Source of the DNA: Pseudomonadota bacterium
Lineage (GTDB): Bacteria > Pseudomonadota > Alphaproteobacteria > Sphingomonadales > Sphingomonadaceae
Direction of reading: 5' to 3'
Length of the DNA: 18,475 nt
Assembly: GCA_023445495.1 (NCBI GenBank)
Contig: JAEXLC010000078.1
Coordinates: 1 to 18,475, forward strand
Below are positions 7,283-13,640 of the stretch, piece by piece. The notes beneath the pieces were generated by a model. It did no database searches. It saw only the letters and a program-made list of their open reading frames with translations, and was not told the DNA's origin. Within the stretch, counting starts at the first letter, position 1; the number at the start of each line of letters is the position of its first letter. Position numbers and translations under genes: made by a program.

Positions 7283-7300
7283 GCGAGATCGTACAAAAAT
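7275..7300. promoter_or_regulatory. Putative TetR operator between tetR and the GST gene
   Basis: ATTTTTGTGC (7275-7284) and GTACAAAAAT (7291-7300) form an inverted repeat with one mismatch in each 10-base arm and a 6-base centre. It lies in the 61-base divergent spacer and ends three bases before the GST Shine-Dalgarno. A TTGACC at 7264-7269 could be the GST -35 element, with a weak -10 inside the palindrome. Position and symmetry fit a TetR dimer-pair site; binding has not been shown. Confidence 0.62.
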
Positions 7301-7316
7301 ACAAGGGAGACTCTTC

Positions 7317-7931
7317 ATGAAGCTCTATTTCACCCCCTTCGCCTGTTCGCTCGCCGCGCGCATCGCGCTGGAGGAAGCCGGGCTCGACGCCGATTATGTC
7401 CAGGTGCCCAGGGACCTGCGCCTCGCCGACGGGCGCGACTTCACCGAGATTTCGCCGATGGGCTATGTCCCCGCGATCGAGACCGGGACCGGCTTTGTCC
7501 TGACCGAGGGGCCGGCGGTGCTTACCTATATCGCTGAGCTGGCGCCCGAGGGGTCGCTCAGCTTCACCGGCTTCTCCGACGCGCATTACCGGATGCTCGC
7601 CTGGCTGAACTTCGTCAGCACCGAACTGCACAAGGCGGTCTACATGCCCCTTCTCGGCAAGGGCTATTCGGAAGCCGAGCAGGTTGCCGCACGTGCCCGC
7701 CATGCCCGGCCCTTCACTGTGCTGTCGAAGCATCTGGAAGGCCGCGAATTCCTCCAGGACCGGTTCACCGTGGCCGATGCCTATCTGCTCGCGGTGCTCA
7801 ACTGGTCCGAGTTCAGCAAGGTGCCGCTCGCCGATTGGCCGGTGCTCAGTGCCTGGCGCGAGCGTCTGCGTGCGCGGCCCTCGGTCGCCCGTGCGATGGC
7901 TGCCGAATGGCCGCTGCTCAAGGCCGCCTGA
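7317..7931 (+). CDS. Glutathione S-transferase family protein (beta-like)
   Basis: A 204-residue cytosolic glutathione S-transferase. The thioredoxin-fold N-domain begins MKLYFTPFACSLAARIALEE, with Cys10 at the place of the beta-class catalytic cysteine. It continues through SPMGYVPAIE with the cis-Pro near residue 52, and the glutathione-contact motif LTEGPAVLTYIAE (about 62-74). The helical C-domain carries DRFTVADAYLLAVLNW, the N-capping-box region. AAGGGAGA (7303-7310) precedes the ATG at 7317 by six bases. The open frame extends upstream to 7158, but that part overlaps tetR. It is divergent from tetR, sits behind the palindromic operator, and is followed by an intrinsic terminator, so it is probably a single-gene unit. 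The substrate is not predictable. Confidence 0.94.
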   Translation: MKLYFTPFACSLAARIALEEAGLDADYVQVPRDLRLADGRDFTEISPMGYVPAIETGTGFVLTEGPAVLTYIAELAPEGSLSFTGFSDAHYRMLAWLNFVSTELHKAVYMPLLGKGYSEAEQVAARARHARPFTVLSKHLEGREFLQDRFTVADAYLLAVLNWSEFSKVPLADWPVLSAWRERLRARPSVARAMAAEWPLLKAA

Positions 7932-7983
7932 CCCGCTTTCAAGCTCCGGGCGTGGCCGTATCGCGGTCGCTCCCACCACGCCT

Positions 7984-8017
7984 GCCCCTTCCGTCTCGCG
8001 CGGGAGGGGCATTTTTG
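7984..8017 (+). terminator. Rho-independent terminator after the GST gene
   Basis: TGCCCCTTCC (7984-7993) pairs with GGGAGGGGCA (8003-8012) over ten bases with one G-U pair and a 9-base loop, directly followed by TTTTTGTT. It separates the GST transcript from crtY, which begins only 36 bases later. Confidence 0.85.
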
Positions 8018-8053
8018 TTGGAATCGCGCGAATCGCTGGGTTAGGCCTGTGCC

Positions 8054-9217
8054 ATGCCCGCAACGATCAACTGCGACGTGGCGATTGTCGGCGGGGGACT
8101 GGCCGGCGGCTTGATCGCGCTCGCGTTGCACCGGCGCCGGCCCGATGTCGATATCCGCATCGTCGAGGGCGGGAGCCGGCTCGGGGGCAATCATCTCTGG
8201 TCCTTCTTCGCCAGCGACATCGCGCCGGCCGATCGCTGGCTCACCGCGCCGCTGATCAGCCATGGCTGGCGCAGCTACGACGTCGCCTTTCCCGCGGTCA
8301 CGCGGACGCTGCGCACCGGCTATTATTCGATCGAATCGCGCCGGTTCGACCAGGTCGTCCGCGCCGACCTGCCCGAGCAGGCGGTGATGACCCGGCGCGA
8401 AGTGGCCGACGTCACCCCGACAGCGGTTCTCCTCGCCGACGGCGACCGCATCGAGGCGAAGGGCGTGATCGATTGCCGGGGGCCCGGCGACCTGTCGATG
8501 CTCCATTGCGGCTGGCAGAAATTCTACGGCCGCGAGCTCGAGCTGCGCGGCGAGCACCATCTCGAGCGCCCGGTGGTGATGGACGCGACGGTGGAGCAGC
8601 TCGACGGCTATCGCTTCCTCTATGCGCTGCCCTTTTCGACCACCTGCGTTTTCGCCGAGGACACCTATTACAGCGACACGCCCGATCTCGATCCCGTGCT
8701 GCTCGGCGGCCGACTCGATTCCTATGCCGCGGCGCGCGGCTGGAAGGTCGATCGCATCGTCCGCGAGGAAGGTGGCGTGCTGCCGGTGGTGATGGGGGGC
8801 AGTTTCGAAGCCTATTGGCGCGCCGGCGGCGACAAGGTCGCCAAGGCGGGTTCCCGGGCCGGCCTGTTCCACCCGCTCACCAGCTACAGCCTGCCCGATG
8901 CGGTGCGCACCGCTACGCTGGTCGCGGCCGCGAGCGATCTCGGCGGTGCCGCACTGCACAATCTTCTGCACGATTTCGCGCGATCGACATGGCGCCGCCG
9001 TCATTTCTACCGCATGCTGGCCGCCATGTTGTTCAAGGCCGCCGAACCCGAGGAGCGCTACCGCGTGCTGCAGCGCTTCTATCGTCTCGATCCCCAGCTG
9101 ATCGGCCGCTTCTATGCCGGCCATTCGACGCTGCTCGATCGGCTGCGCGTCGTCTCGGGCAAGCCGCCGGTGCCGGTGGGCCGTGCGCTCTCGGCGATCC
9201 GGGAATCCTACCGGTGA
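8054..9217 (+). CDS. crtY: Lycopene beta-cyclase CrtY
   Basis: A 387-residue FAD/NAD-dependent cyclase that converts lycopene to beta-carotene. The N-terminal dinucleotide-binding motif is VAIVGGGLAGGLIALAL (about 9-25). It is followed by SRLGGNHLWSFF and IDCRGPG, both diagnostic of bacterial CrtY, and by RFLYALPFSTTCVFAEDTYY and LFHPLTSYSLPDAV further along. Length is normal for the family. Start context is weak (AGGCC about eight bases upstream), and no clear -35/-10 pair is visible in the short space after the GST terminator. The promoter may therefore be non-canonical or overlap the terminator. It is the first gene of crtY-crtI-LOG-crtB; its TGA overlaps the GTG start of crtI. Confidence 0.96.
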   Translation: MPATINCDVAIVGGGLAGGLIALALHRRRPDVDIRIVEGGSRLGGNHLWSFFASDIAPADRWLTAPLISHGWRSYDVAFPAVTRTLRTGYYSIESRRFDQVVRADLPEQAVMTRREVADVTPTAVLLADGDRIEAKGVIDCRGPGDLSMLHCGWQKFYGRELELRGEHHLERPVVMDATVEQLDGYRFLYALPFSTTCVFAEDTYYSDTPDLDPVLLGGRLDSYAAARGWKVDRIVREEGGVLPVVMGGSFEAYWRAGGDKVAKAGSRAGLFHPLTSYSLPDAVRTATLVAAASDLGGAALHNLLHDFARSTWRRRHFYRMLAAMLFKAAEPEERYRVLQRFYRLDPQLIGRFYAGHSTLLDRLRVVSGKPPVPVGRALSAIRESYR

Positions 9218-10692
9218 AGCGCGCCGCGGTGGTAGGCGCCGGGCTCGGCGGGCTGGCGCTCGCGATCCGGCTGCAATCGGCGGGTGTCGAGACCGTGGTG
9301 CTCGAAGCGCGCGACAAGCCCGGCGGCCGCGCCTATTTCTGGGAGCGTGACGGCTTCACCTTCGACGCCGGCCCCACCGTCATCACCGCGCCGGAAGTGC
9401 TGGAGGAGCTGTGGCAGCTCTCCGGCCACCGCATGTCCGATGACGTCAGGCTCAACCCGGTCACGCCCTTCTACCGGCTGTTCTGGCCCGATGGTACGCG
9501 CTTCGACTATTCGAACGACGATCATGCGCTCGCCGCCGAGATCGCCCGGCTCGAGCCGCAGGACGTCGCCGGCTATGGCCGCTTCCTCGAATATTCCGCC
9601 GGAGTGTACGAGGAAGGCTATGTGAAGCTCGGCCATGTCGCGTTCCAGGACTTCATGTCGATGGTCCGCGCCGCGCCCGCGCTCGCCAAATACGGCGCCT
9701 GGCGCTCGGTCTATGCCAAGGTCGCCAGCTTCATCCGCAACGAGAAGCTGCGCCAGGCCTTTTCCTTCCACACGCTGCTCGTCGGCGGCAATCCGATGAC
9801 CGCCAGCTCGATCTACGCGCTGATCCACCAGCTGGAGCGCAAGAGCGGGGTGTGGTGGGCGGAAGGCGGCACCAACCGGCTGGTCGCCGCGATGGTCCGC
9901 CATTTCGAGCGGCTGGGCGGCACGATCCGGCTCGGCGATCCGGTCGCGCGGATCGAGACGCTTGGCGATCTCGTCACCGGGGTACGCACGATGAGCGGCC
10001 ATGAGCTGCAGGTCGATGCCGTGGCCTGCAACGCCGACGTCGTCCACAGCTATCGCGATCTGCTCAAGGGCTCGCGCTCCAGCCAGCGCGCCGCGCAGCG
10101 CCTCCAGCGCAAGCGCTTCTCGCCGTCGCTGTTCGTTGTCCATTTCGGGGTGCGCGGCACCTTCCCGGACATCCCGCACCATTCGATCCTGTTCGGCCCG
10201 CGCTATCAGGGGCTGCTCGACGACATTTTCGAGCATGGCGTGCTGAGCGAGGATTTCTCGCTCTATCTCCACCATCCCAGCGCCAGCGATCCCGCGATGG
10301 CGCCCGAAGGCCATGCGACCTTCTACGCGCTCGCCCCGGTGCCGCATCTCGGCAAGTTCCCCGCCAATTGGGACGAGATCACTCCGATCCTCGAAGAGCG
10401 TATCCTCTCCGAGATCCAGCGCCGGCTGATCCCCGATCTCAAGGATCGGATCGTGACGAAGTTCAGCTACGCGCCGCCCGATTTCCGCGACGATCTCGGC
10501 GCGCATCTGGGCTCCGCCTTCAGCCTCGAGCCGATCCTCACCCAGAGCGCCTGGTTCCGCACCCACAATCGCGACGATGCGATCCACAACCTCTATTTCG
10601 TCGGCGCCGGCACCCATCCGGGCGCGGGCATCCCCGGCGTGGTCGGCAGCGCCAAGGCGACGGCGGCGCTGATGCTGGGCGACGGCAAGTGA
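9214..10692 (+). CDS. crtI: Phytoene desaturase CrtI
   Basis: A 492-residue FAD-dependent desaturase taking phytoene to lycopene. The nucleotide-binding motif AAVVGAGLGGLALAIRLQSAG lies at residues 4-24, followed by DKPGGRAYFW and FDAGPTVITAPEVL. The C-terminal signature NLYFVGAGTHPGAGIPGVV is diagnostic of bacterial CrtI. The start is a GTG overlapping the crtY stop in GTGA, with GGGA about nine bases upstream. The reading frame is open for a further 1.5 kb upstream, but that stretch lies over crtY in another frame and is only a high-GC shadow. Translational coupling to crtY is likely. The number of desaturation steps cannot be read from the sequence. Confidence 0.96.
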   Translation: MKRAAVVGAGLGGLALAIRLQSAGVETVVLEARDKPGGRAYFWERDGFTFDAGPTVITAPEVLEELWQLSGHRMSDDVRLNPVTPFYRLFWPDGTRFDYSNDDHALAAEIARLEPQDVAGYGRFLEYSAGVYEEGYVKLGHVAFQDFMSMVRAAPALAKYGAWRSVYAKVASFIRNEKLRQAFSFHTLLVGGNPMTASSIYALIHQLERKSGVWWAEGGTNRLVAAMVRHFERLGGTIRLGDPVARIETLGDLVTGVRTMSGHELQVDAVACNADVVHSYRDLLKGSRSSQRAAQRLQRKRFSPSLFVVHFGVRGTFPDIPHHSILFGPRYQGLLDDIFEHGVLSEDFSLYLHHPSASDPAMAPEGHATFYALAPVPHLGKFPANWDEITPILEERILSEIQRRLIPDLKDRIVTKFSYAPPDFRDDLGAHLGSAFSLEPILTQSAWFRTHNRDDAIHNLYFVGAGTHPGAGIPGVVGSAKATAALMLGDGK

Positions 10693-10759
10693 TCGACTTG
10701 CCCCGCAGCGCGTTCTGGCCGAAGGCGGGGTGATCCATGATTTTCGGGAAGACCAGAAT

Positions 10760-11341
10760 ATGAAGCGCGTCGCAGTCTATTGCGGTTCGGCCAGCCCGGC
10801 CGATCCCGTCTATATCGAGGCCGCGCGCCATGTCGGCCGCACGCTGGCGCAGCGCGACATTGGCATCGTCTATGGCGGCGGCAAGCTCGGCCTGATGGGC
10901 GCGGTCGCCGATGCGGCGCTGGAAGCCGGCGGCGAGGTGATCGGCGTGATCCCCGAGTTGCTGGTCAATGCCGAAGTCGCGCATCGCGGCTGCACCGAGC
11001 TCCACGTCGTCGGCACGATGCACGAGCGCAAGGCGCGCTTCACCGACATCGCCGACGGTTTCATCAACCTGCCCGGCGGCACCGGTACGATGGACGAGCT
11101 GTGGGAAGCTTTGAGCTGGGCCCAGCTCGGCTATCACACCGATCCGGTCGGCCTGCTCAACATCGCCGGCTATTATGACAAGCTGGTCGAGTTCTGGGAG
11201 CATATGGGCAAGGTCGGCTTCGTCCGCCCGCAGCACCAGAACATGCTGATCGTCGATACCACGCTCGAAGGGCTGCTCGACAAGATGATCGCGGCCAAGC
11301 CGGTCGAGACGATCGTCCAGATGCGGCGCGGCGATCTGTGA
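10760..11341 (+). CDS. LOG-family (TIGR00730) nucleotide phosphoribohydrolase-like protein
   Basis: A 193-residue Rossmann-fold protein of the LOG/TIGR00730 family. Characterised members hydrolyse cytokinin riboside 5'-monophosphate or AMP to the free base. It begins KRVAVYCGSASPADPVY and carries GGGKLGLMG (39-47), MHERKAR (87-93) and the catalytic PGGTGTMDE (105-113). The ATG at 10760 has GGGAAG (10746-10751) eight bases upstream. A GTG at 10730 would add ten poorly conserved residues. It lies between crtI (67 bases before) and crtB, and its TGA overlaps the crtB GTG as GTGA, so it is part of the pigment operon. Neither isopentenyl transfer nor a pigment step is implied by the sequence; its role there is unknown. 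Confidence 0.93.
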   Translation: MKRVAVYCGSASPADPVYIEAARHVGRTLAQRDIGIVYGGGKLGLMGAVADAALEAGGEVIGVIPELLVNAEVAHRGCTELHVVGTMHERKARFTDIADGFINLPGGTGTMDELWEALSWAQLGYHTDPVGLLNIAGYYDKLVEFWEHMGKVGFVRPQHQNMLIVDTTLEGLLDKMIAAKPVETIVQMRRGDL

Positions 11342-12288
11342 GATCCGATCTTCCTTCGCGTGCCGCGCTCGTCGCGACCGCGCAGGAATCGATCGCGCGG
11401 GGCTCGGGCAGCTTCTCGGCGGCGAGCAAGCTGTTCGACCGCAAGACCCGGGAACGCGCCTGGCTGCTCTATGCCTGGTGCCGCGCCTGTGACGATCTCG
11501 CCGACGGGCAGGATCATGGCCACGGCGCCAGCGAGAGCGACAGGCAGGCCGGGCTCGCGCGCATCCGTCTGCTGACCGAGGCGGCACTGGCCGGGCAATG
11601 GATCGGCGATCCGGCATTCGACGCGTTGCGCATCGTCGTCGCGGAGGCGGGCATCCCGCATCGCTTTATCTGGGACCTGGTCGAAGGCTTCGCGCTCGAC
11701 GCGGACGAGTGGCGCCCCCGGCACGAGGCCGACCTCTATCGCTATTGCTATCATGTCGCCGGCTCGGTCGGCTGCATGATGGCGATCATCATGGGGGTAT
11801 CGCCGCAGGATGACGCGACGCTCGATCGCGCCTGCGATCTCGGCATCGCCTTCCAGCTCGCCAATATCGCCCGCGATATCGAGGCGGACGACCGGATGGC
11901 GCGCTGCTATCTGCCCGATGACTGGCTGGTCGAGATGGACATCCCGCCCGGCCAGCACATGAAGCCGCCCTTCCGCCAGCGCCTCGCCGTGCTTGCCGGG
12001 CGCCTCGCGCGCGGGGCGGAGGACTATGCCGCGAGCGCCCGGGTCGGCACGCCGAAGCTGGGTTTCCGCTCCGCCTGGGCCGTGCTGGCGGCCACCGGCA
12101 TCTATGGCGCGATTGCCGAGAAGGTCGCCGAGCGCGGCGAACATGCCTGGGATCACCGGGTCTCGACCTCGGGCTTCGAGAAGCTCCGCTGGATCGCCCG
12201 CGCCTGGTGGCAGGCGCTGCGCCGCCGGGATCTCTATCCCGCCGCGCCGCGCGATCCCGATCTCTGGACCCGCCCGCGTTCGGATTGA
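11338..12288 (+). CDS. crtB: Phytoene synthase CrtB
   Basis: A 316-residue prenyl-transferase-like enzyme that condenses two geranylgeranyl diphosphates into phytoene. The first aspartate-rich motif is DDLAD (52-56) and the second is NIARDIEADD (176-185), with YCYHVAGSVGCMMA (136-149) between them, all typical of CrtB/squalene synthases. Length is normal. The start GTG overlaps the LOG stop (GTGA), with no good Shine-Dalgarno of its own, which suggests translational coupling. It is the last gene of the crt operon. A 68-base gap separates it from the secreted-protein gene. Confidence 0.96.
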   Translation: MRSDLPSRAALVATAQESIARGSGSFSAASKLFDRKTRERAWLLYAWCRACDDLADGQDHGHGASESDRQAGLARIRLLTEAALAGQWIGDPAFDALRIVVAEAGIPHRFIWDLVEGFALDADEWRPRHEADLYRYCYHVAGSVGCMMAIIMGVSPQDDATLDRACDLGIAFQLANIARDIEADDRMARCYLPDDWLVEMDIPPGQHMKPPFRQRLAVLAGRLARGAEDYAASARVGTPKLGFRSAWAVLAATGIYGAIAEKVAERGEHAWDHRVSTSGFEKLRWIARAWWQALRRRDLYPAAPRDPDLWTRPRSD

Positions 12289-12356
12289 ACGCGGCGGCCG
12301 CCGCCTTGGTCGCGGAGGGAAGGACAGGCCTGCGCGCATGGGCGATCCTGCTCGCC

Positions 12357-12911
12357 ATGCGTATCCCTCTCTTCCCGCTTGCTTGCCTGGTGCTCGTTGC
12401 CGCGCAGGCGGCGCCCCAGGGTGCCGCCGAACTTGCCGGGCAATGGGATCAGGCGTCGACGCGCACCCAGCTGGTGCGCGTGCCGGTGCTCCGCGATCGG
12501 CCGACTGCTTCGCTCGCCGGCCGCGGCATGGTCACCGGGCGGGGGCCGGTGACCAGCACCGTGCTGCGCGATGAGGACGTGCCGATGCAGGTCCATTCCA
12601 GCGTCAGCCTGCGCATCCAGCCCGATGGCCGTTTCAAATGGCTGACCGAGAAGCGCCGCACCGCGTCGCCGACAAACGACTGCGAAATCCGCGAAGGCAC
12701 GCGTCGCGACGGCGTGGCCAGCTATGCCGATGGCCGGCTGGTGCTGAAGAGCGAGTCCGTCCGGGCGCTCAGCCTCGATTGCGACGGCACGGGCGACGAG
12801 ACGCGCGAGGCCGGCCGTGTCGATGTCTATGCGGTGCGCCGCCAGGGCAATGTTCTGGTCCTCCAGTCCGCGGACGGCGAGGTCTGGCAGCTCCAGCGAG
12901 CCGGGGGCTAG
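12357..12911 (+). CDS. Predicted secreted protein, unknown function
   Basis: A 184-residue protein starting with a clear signal peptide, MRIPLFPLACLVLVAAQA, likely cleaved near residue 18. The mature part opens ELAGQWDQ and has repeated strand-like segments: VSLRIQPDGRFKWL, GVASYADGRLVLKS and RVDVYAVRRQGNVLVLQ. This suggests a small beta-barrel exported to the periplasm. Two cysteines (NDCEIREG and LDCDG) could form a disulfide. I do not recognise the family. The ATG at 12357 is chosen because it gives a proper signal peptide; there is no clear Shine-Dalgarno. The frame continues upstream across the end of crtB, and a TTG at 12306 is an alternative start. Its stop is shared with the convergent membrane protein in CTAG (12908-12911). 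Confidence 0.75.
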   Translation: MRIPLFPLACLVLVAAQAAPQGAAELAGQWDQASTRTQLVRVPVLRDRPTASLAGRGMVTGRGPVTSTVLRDEDVPMQVHSSVSLRIQPDGRFKWLTEKRRTASPTNDCEIREGTRRDGVASYADGRLVLKSESVRALSLDCDGTGDETREAGRVDVYAVRRQGNVLVLQSADGEVWQLQRAGG

Positions 12912-13261
12912 GCCGGCCGCGCGATTCCGGAGACGATCGCGCCGGCAAGCAAGGGCGCCGCTACTGCCGCGAACTGCATCCAGAGTGGATGCGGGGCGAT
13001 CAGGCTCTGGATCAGCGCGAAGCCGATCGCCAGCAGCGCGACGATCCAGCCGCTCGCCGGTGTGCCGGCGATCCGCACTGCCGCCACACCGCCCGCCAGC
13101 GCGCCGAGCGCCCAGCTGCCGACGGTGATCGTCTGCGGAGACGGGTTCATGCCGGGCACGAAATCCTCGGGGATCGCATAATGCATCCCGATCCAGCGCA
13201 GGCCCAGGATCACGCCAATGCCCAGGGCCAGCCCCACCACCACGCCAAGCAGCTGCTTAAT
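12908..13261 (-). CDS. Small four-helix membrane protein, probable ATT start
   Basis: A 117-residue inner-membrane protein of unknown function. Hydrophobic segments lie at about residues 4-23, 48-66, 71-89 and 96-113, with a short periplasmic or cytoplasmic stretch (HYAIPEDFVPGMNPSPQ) between the first two. No ATG, GTG or TTG stands at a sensible place. The minus strand reads GGGGGG, seven bases, then ATT AAG CAG CTG CTT, so an ATT start giving (M)KQLLGVVVGLALG fits both the Shine-Dalgarno and the expected first membrane helix. GTG codons at residues 7-9 are alternatives but truncate that helix and lack a ribosome site. The frame is open upstream to 13390, but that part is unlike protein. It shares a CTAG stop with the convergent secreted protein. 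Confidence 0.7.
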   Translation of the reverse strand: MKQLLGVVVGLALGIGVILGLRWIGMHYAIPEDFVPGMNPSPQTITVGSWALGALAGGVAAVRIAGTPASGWIVALLAIGFALIQSLIAPHPLWMQFAAVAAPLLAGAIVSGIARPA

Positions 13262-13262
13262 T

Positions 13263-13309
13263 CCGTTTCCCCCCGAAACAGTTTCGCATCTGCAACATAA
13301 ATGAAACGG
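13263..13309. repeat. Cluster of GTTTC/GAAAC inverted repeats before the membrane protein
   Basis: GTTTC occurs at 13265-13269 and 13281-13285, and GAAAC at 13275-13279 and about 13303-13307. CGAAACAGTTTCG (13274-13286) is a near-perfect 13-bp palindrome, and CCGTTTC at 13263 pairs with GAAACGG near 13303. The cluster lies just upstream of the membrane-protein start and could be a regulator site or a 5' leader hairpin. Confidence 0.4.
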
Positions 13310-13319
13310 GAAGGCGGTG

Positions 13320-13559
13320 CTAGCGGCCTTTGCCGTCCAGTTTCGGGGCGCCCTGGCCTGCCATTTCCGGTGTCTGGCGCTGGCAGGCACCGACGATCAC
13401 AGGATAGTCGAGGTCGGTATTGCGGCGCAGCGCTGCGGCCACCGCCTCCTGGCAACTCGCATAGCTGGTATAGCGCGCGGGCTCGATCCGCGCCTGGCGG
13501 CAGTCGAGATTGTCGTCGCTGCAGCCCATAATCGCGAGCAGGTAGAAGACCTGGTCCAT
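13320..13559 (-). CDS. Small cysteine-containing protein, unknown function
   Basis: A 79-residue protein beginning MDQVFYLLAIMGCSDD, with cysteines in GCSDD, LDCRQ, ASCQE and GACQR. The spacing could allow two disulfides or a metal site. The first 12 residues are moderately hydrophobic but too short and uncharged to call a signal peptide. AAGGAGG, about five bases before the ATG at 13559, is a strong Shine-Dalgarno and rules out the upstream in-frame TTG at 13574. The good ribosome site and Cys pattern argue that this is a real gene. It is read in the same direction as the membrane protein, 58 bases upstream of it, and divergently from the ATM1 exporter. Function unknown. Confidence 0.7.
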   Translation of the reverse strand: MDQVFYLLAIMGCSDDNLDCRQARIEPARYTSYASCQEAVAAALRRNTDLDYPVIVGACQRQTPEMAGQGAPKLDGKGR

Positions 13560-13640
13560 CGCCGCCTCCTTCAAGGGTTAACAACGCGGCGGAGCGTCCA
13601 ACCGTTGCATCGCGGCGCCGAGCGCCCCAAATCACGCGCG

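Noticed and set aside
7684..10692. A 1002-codon plus-strand open frame running through crtY into crtI
   Set aside because: Only the part from 9214 resembles a protein (CrtI). The upstream 510 codons are Arg/Ala/Pro-rich shadow of crtY in another frame, kept open by high GC.
10693..10759. CCCCGC and GCGGGG as a terminator between crtI and the LOG gene
   Set aside because: Only six base pairs with a long loop and no T-run. The gap is short and the genes appear cotranscribed.
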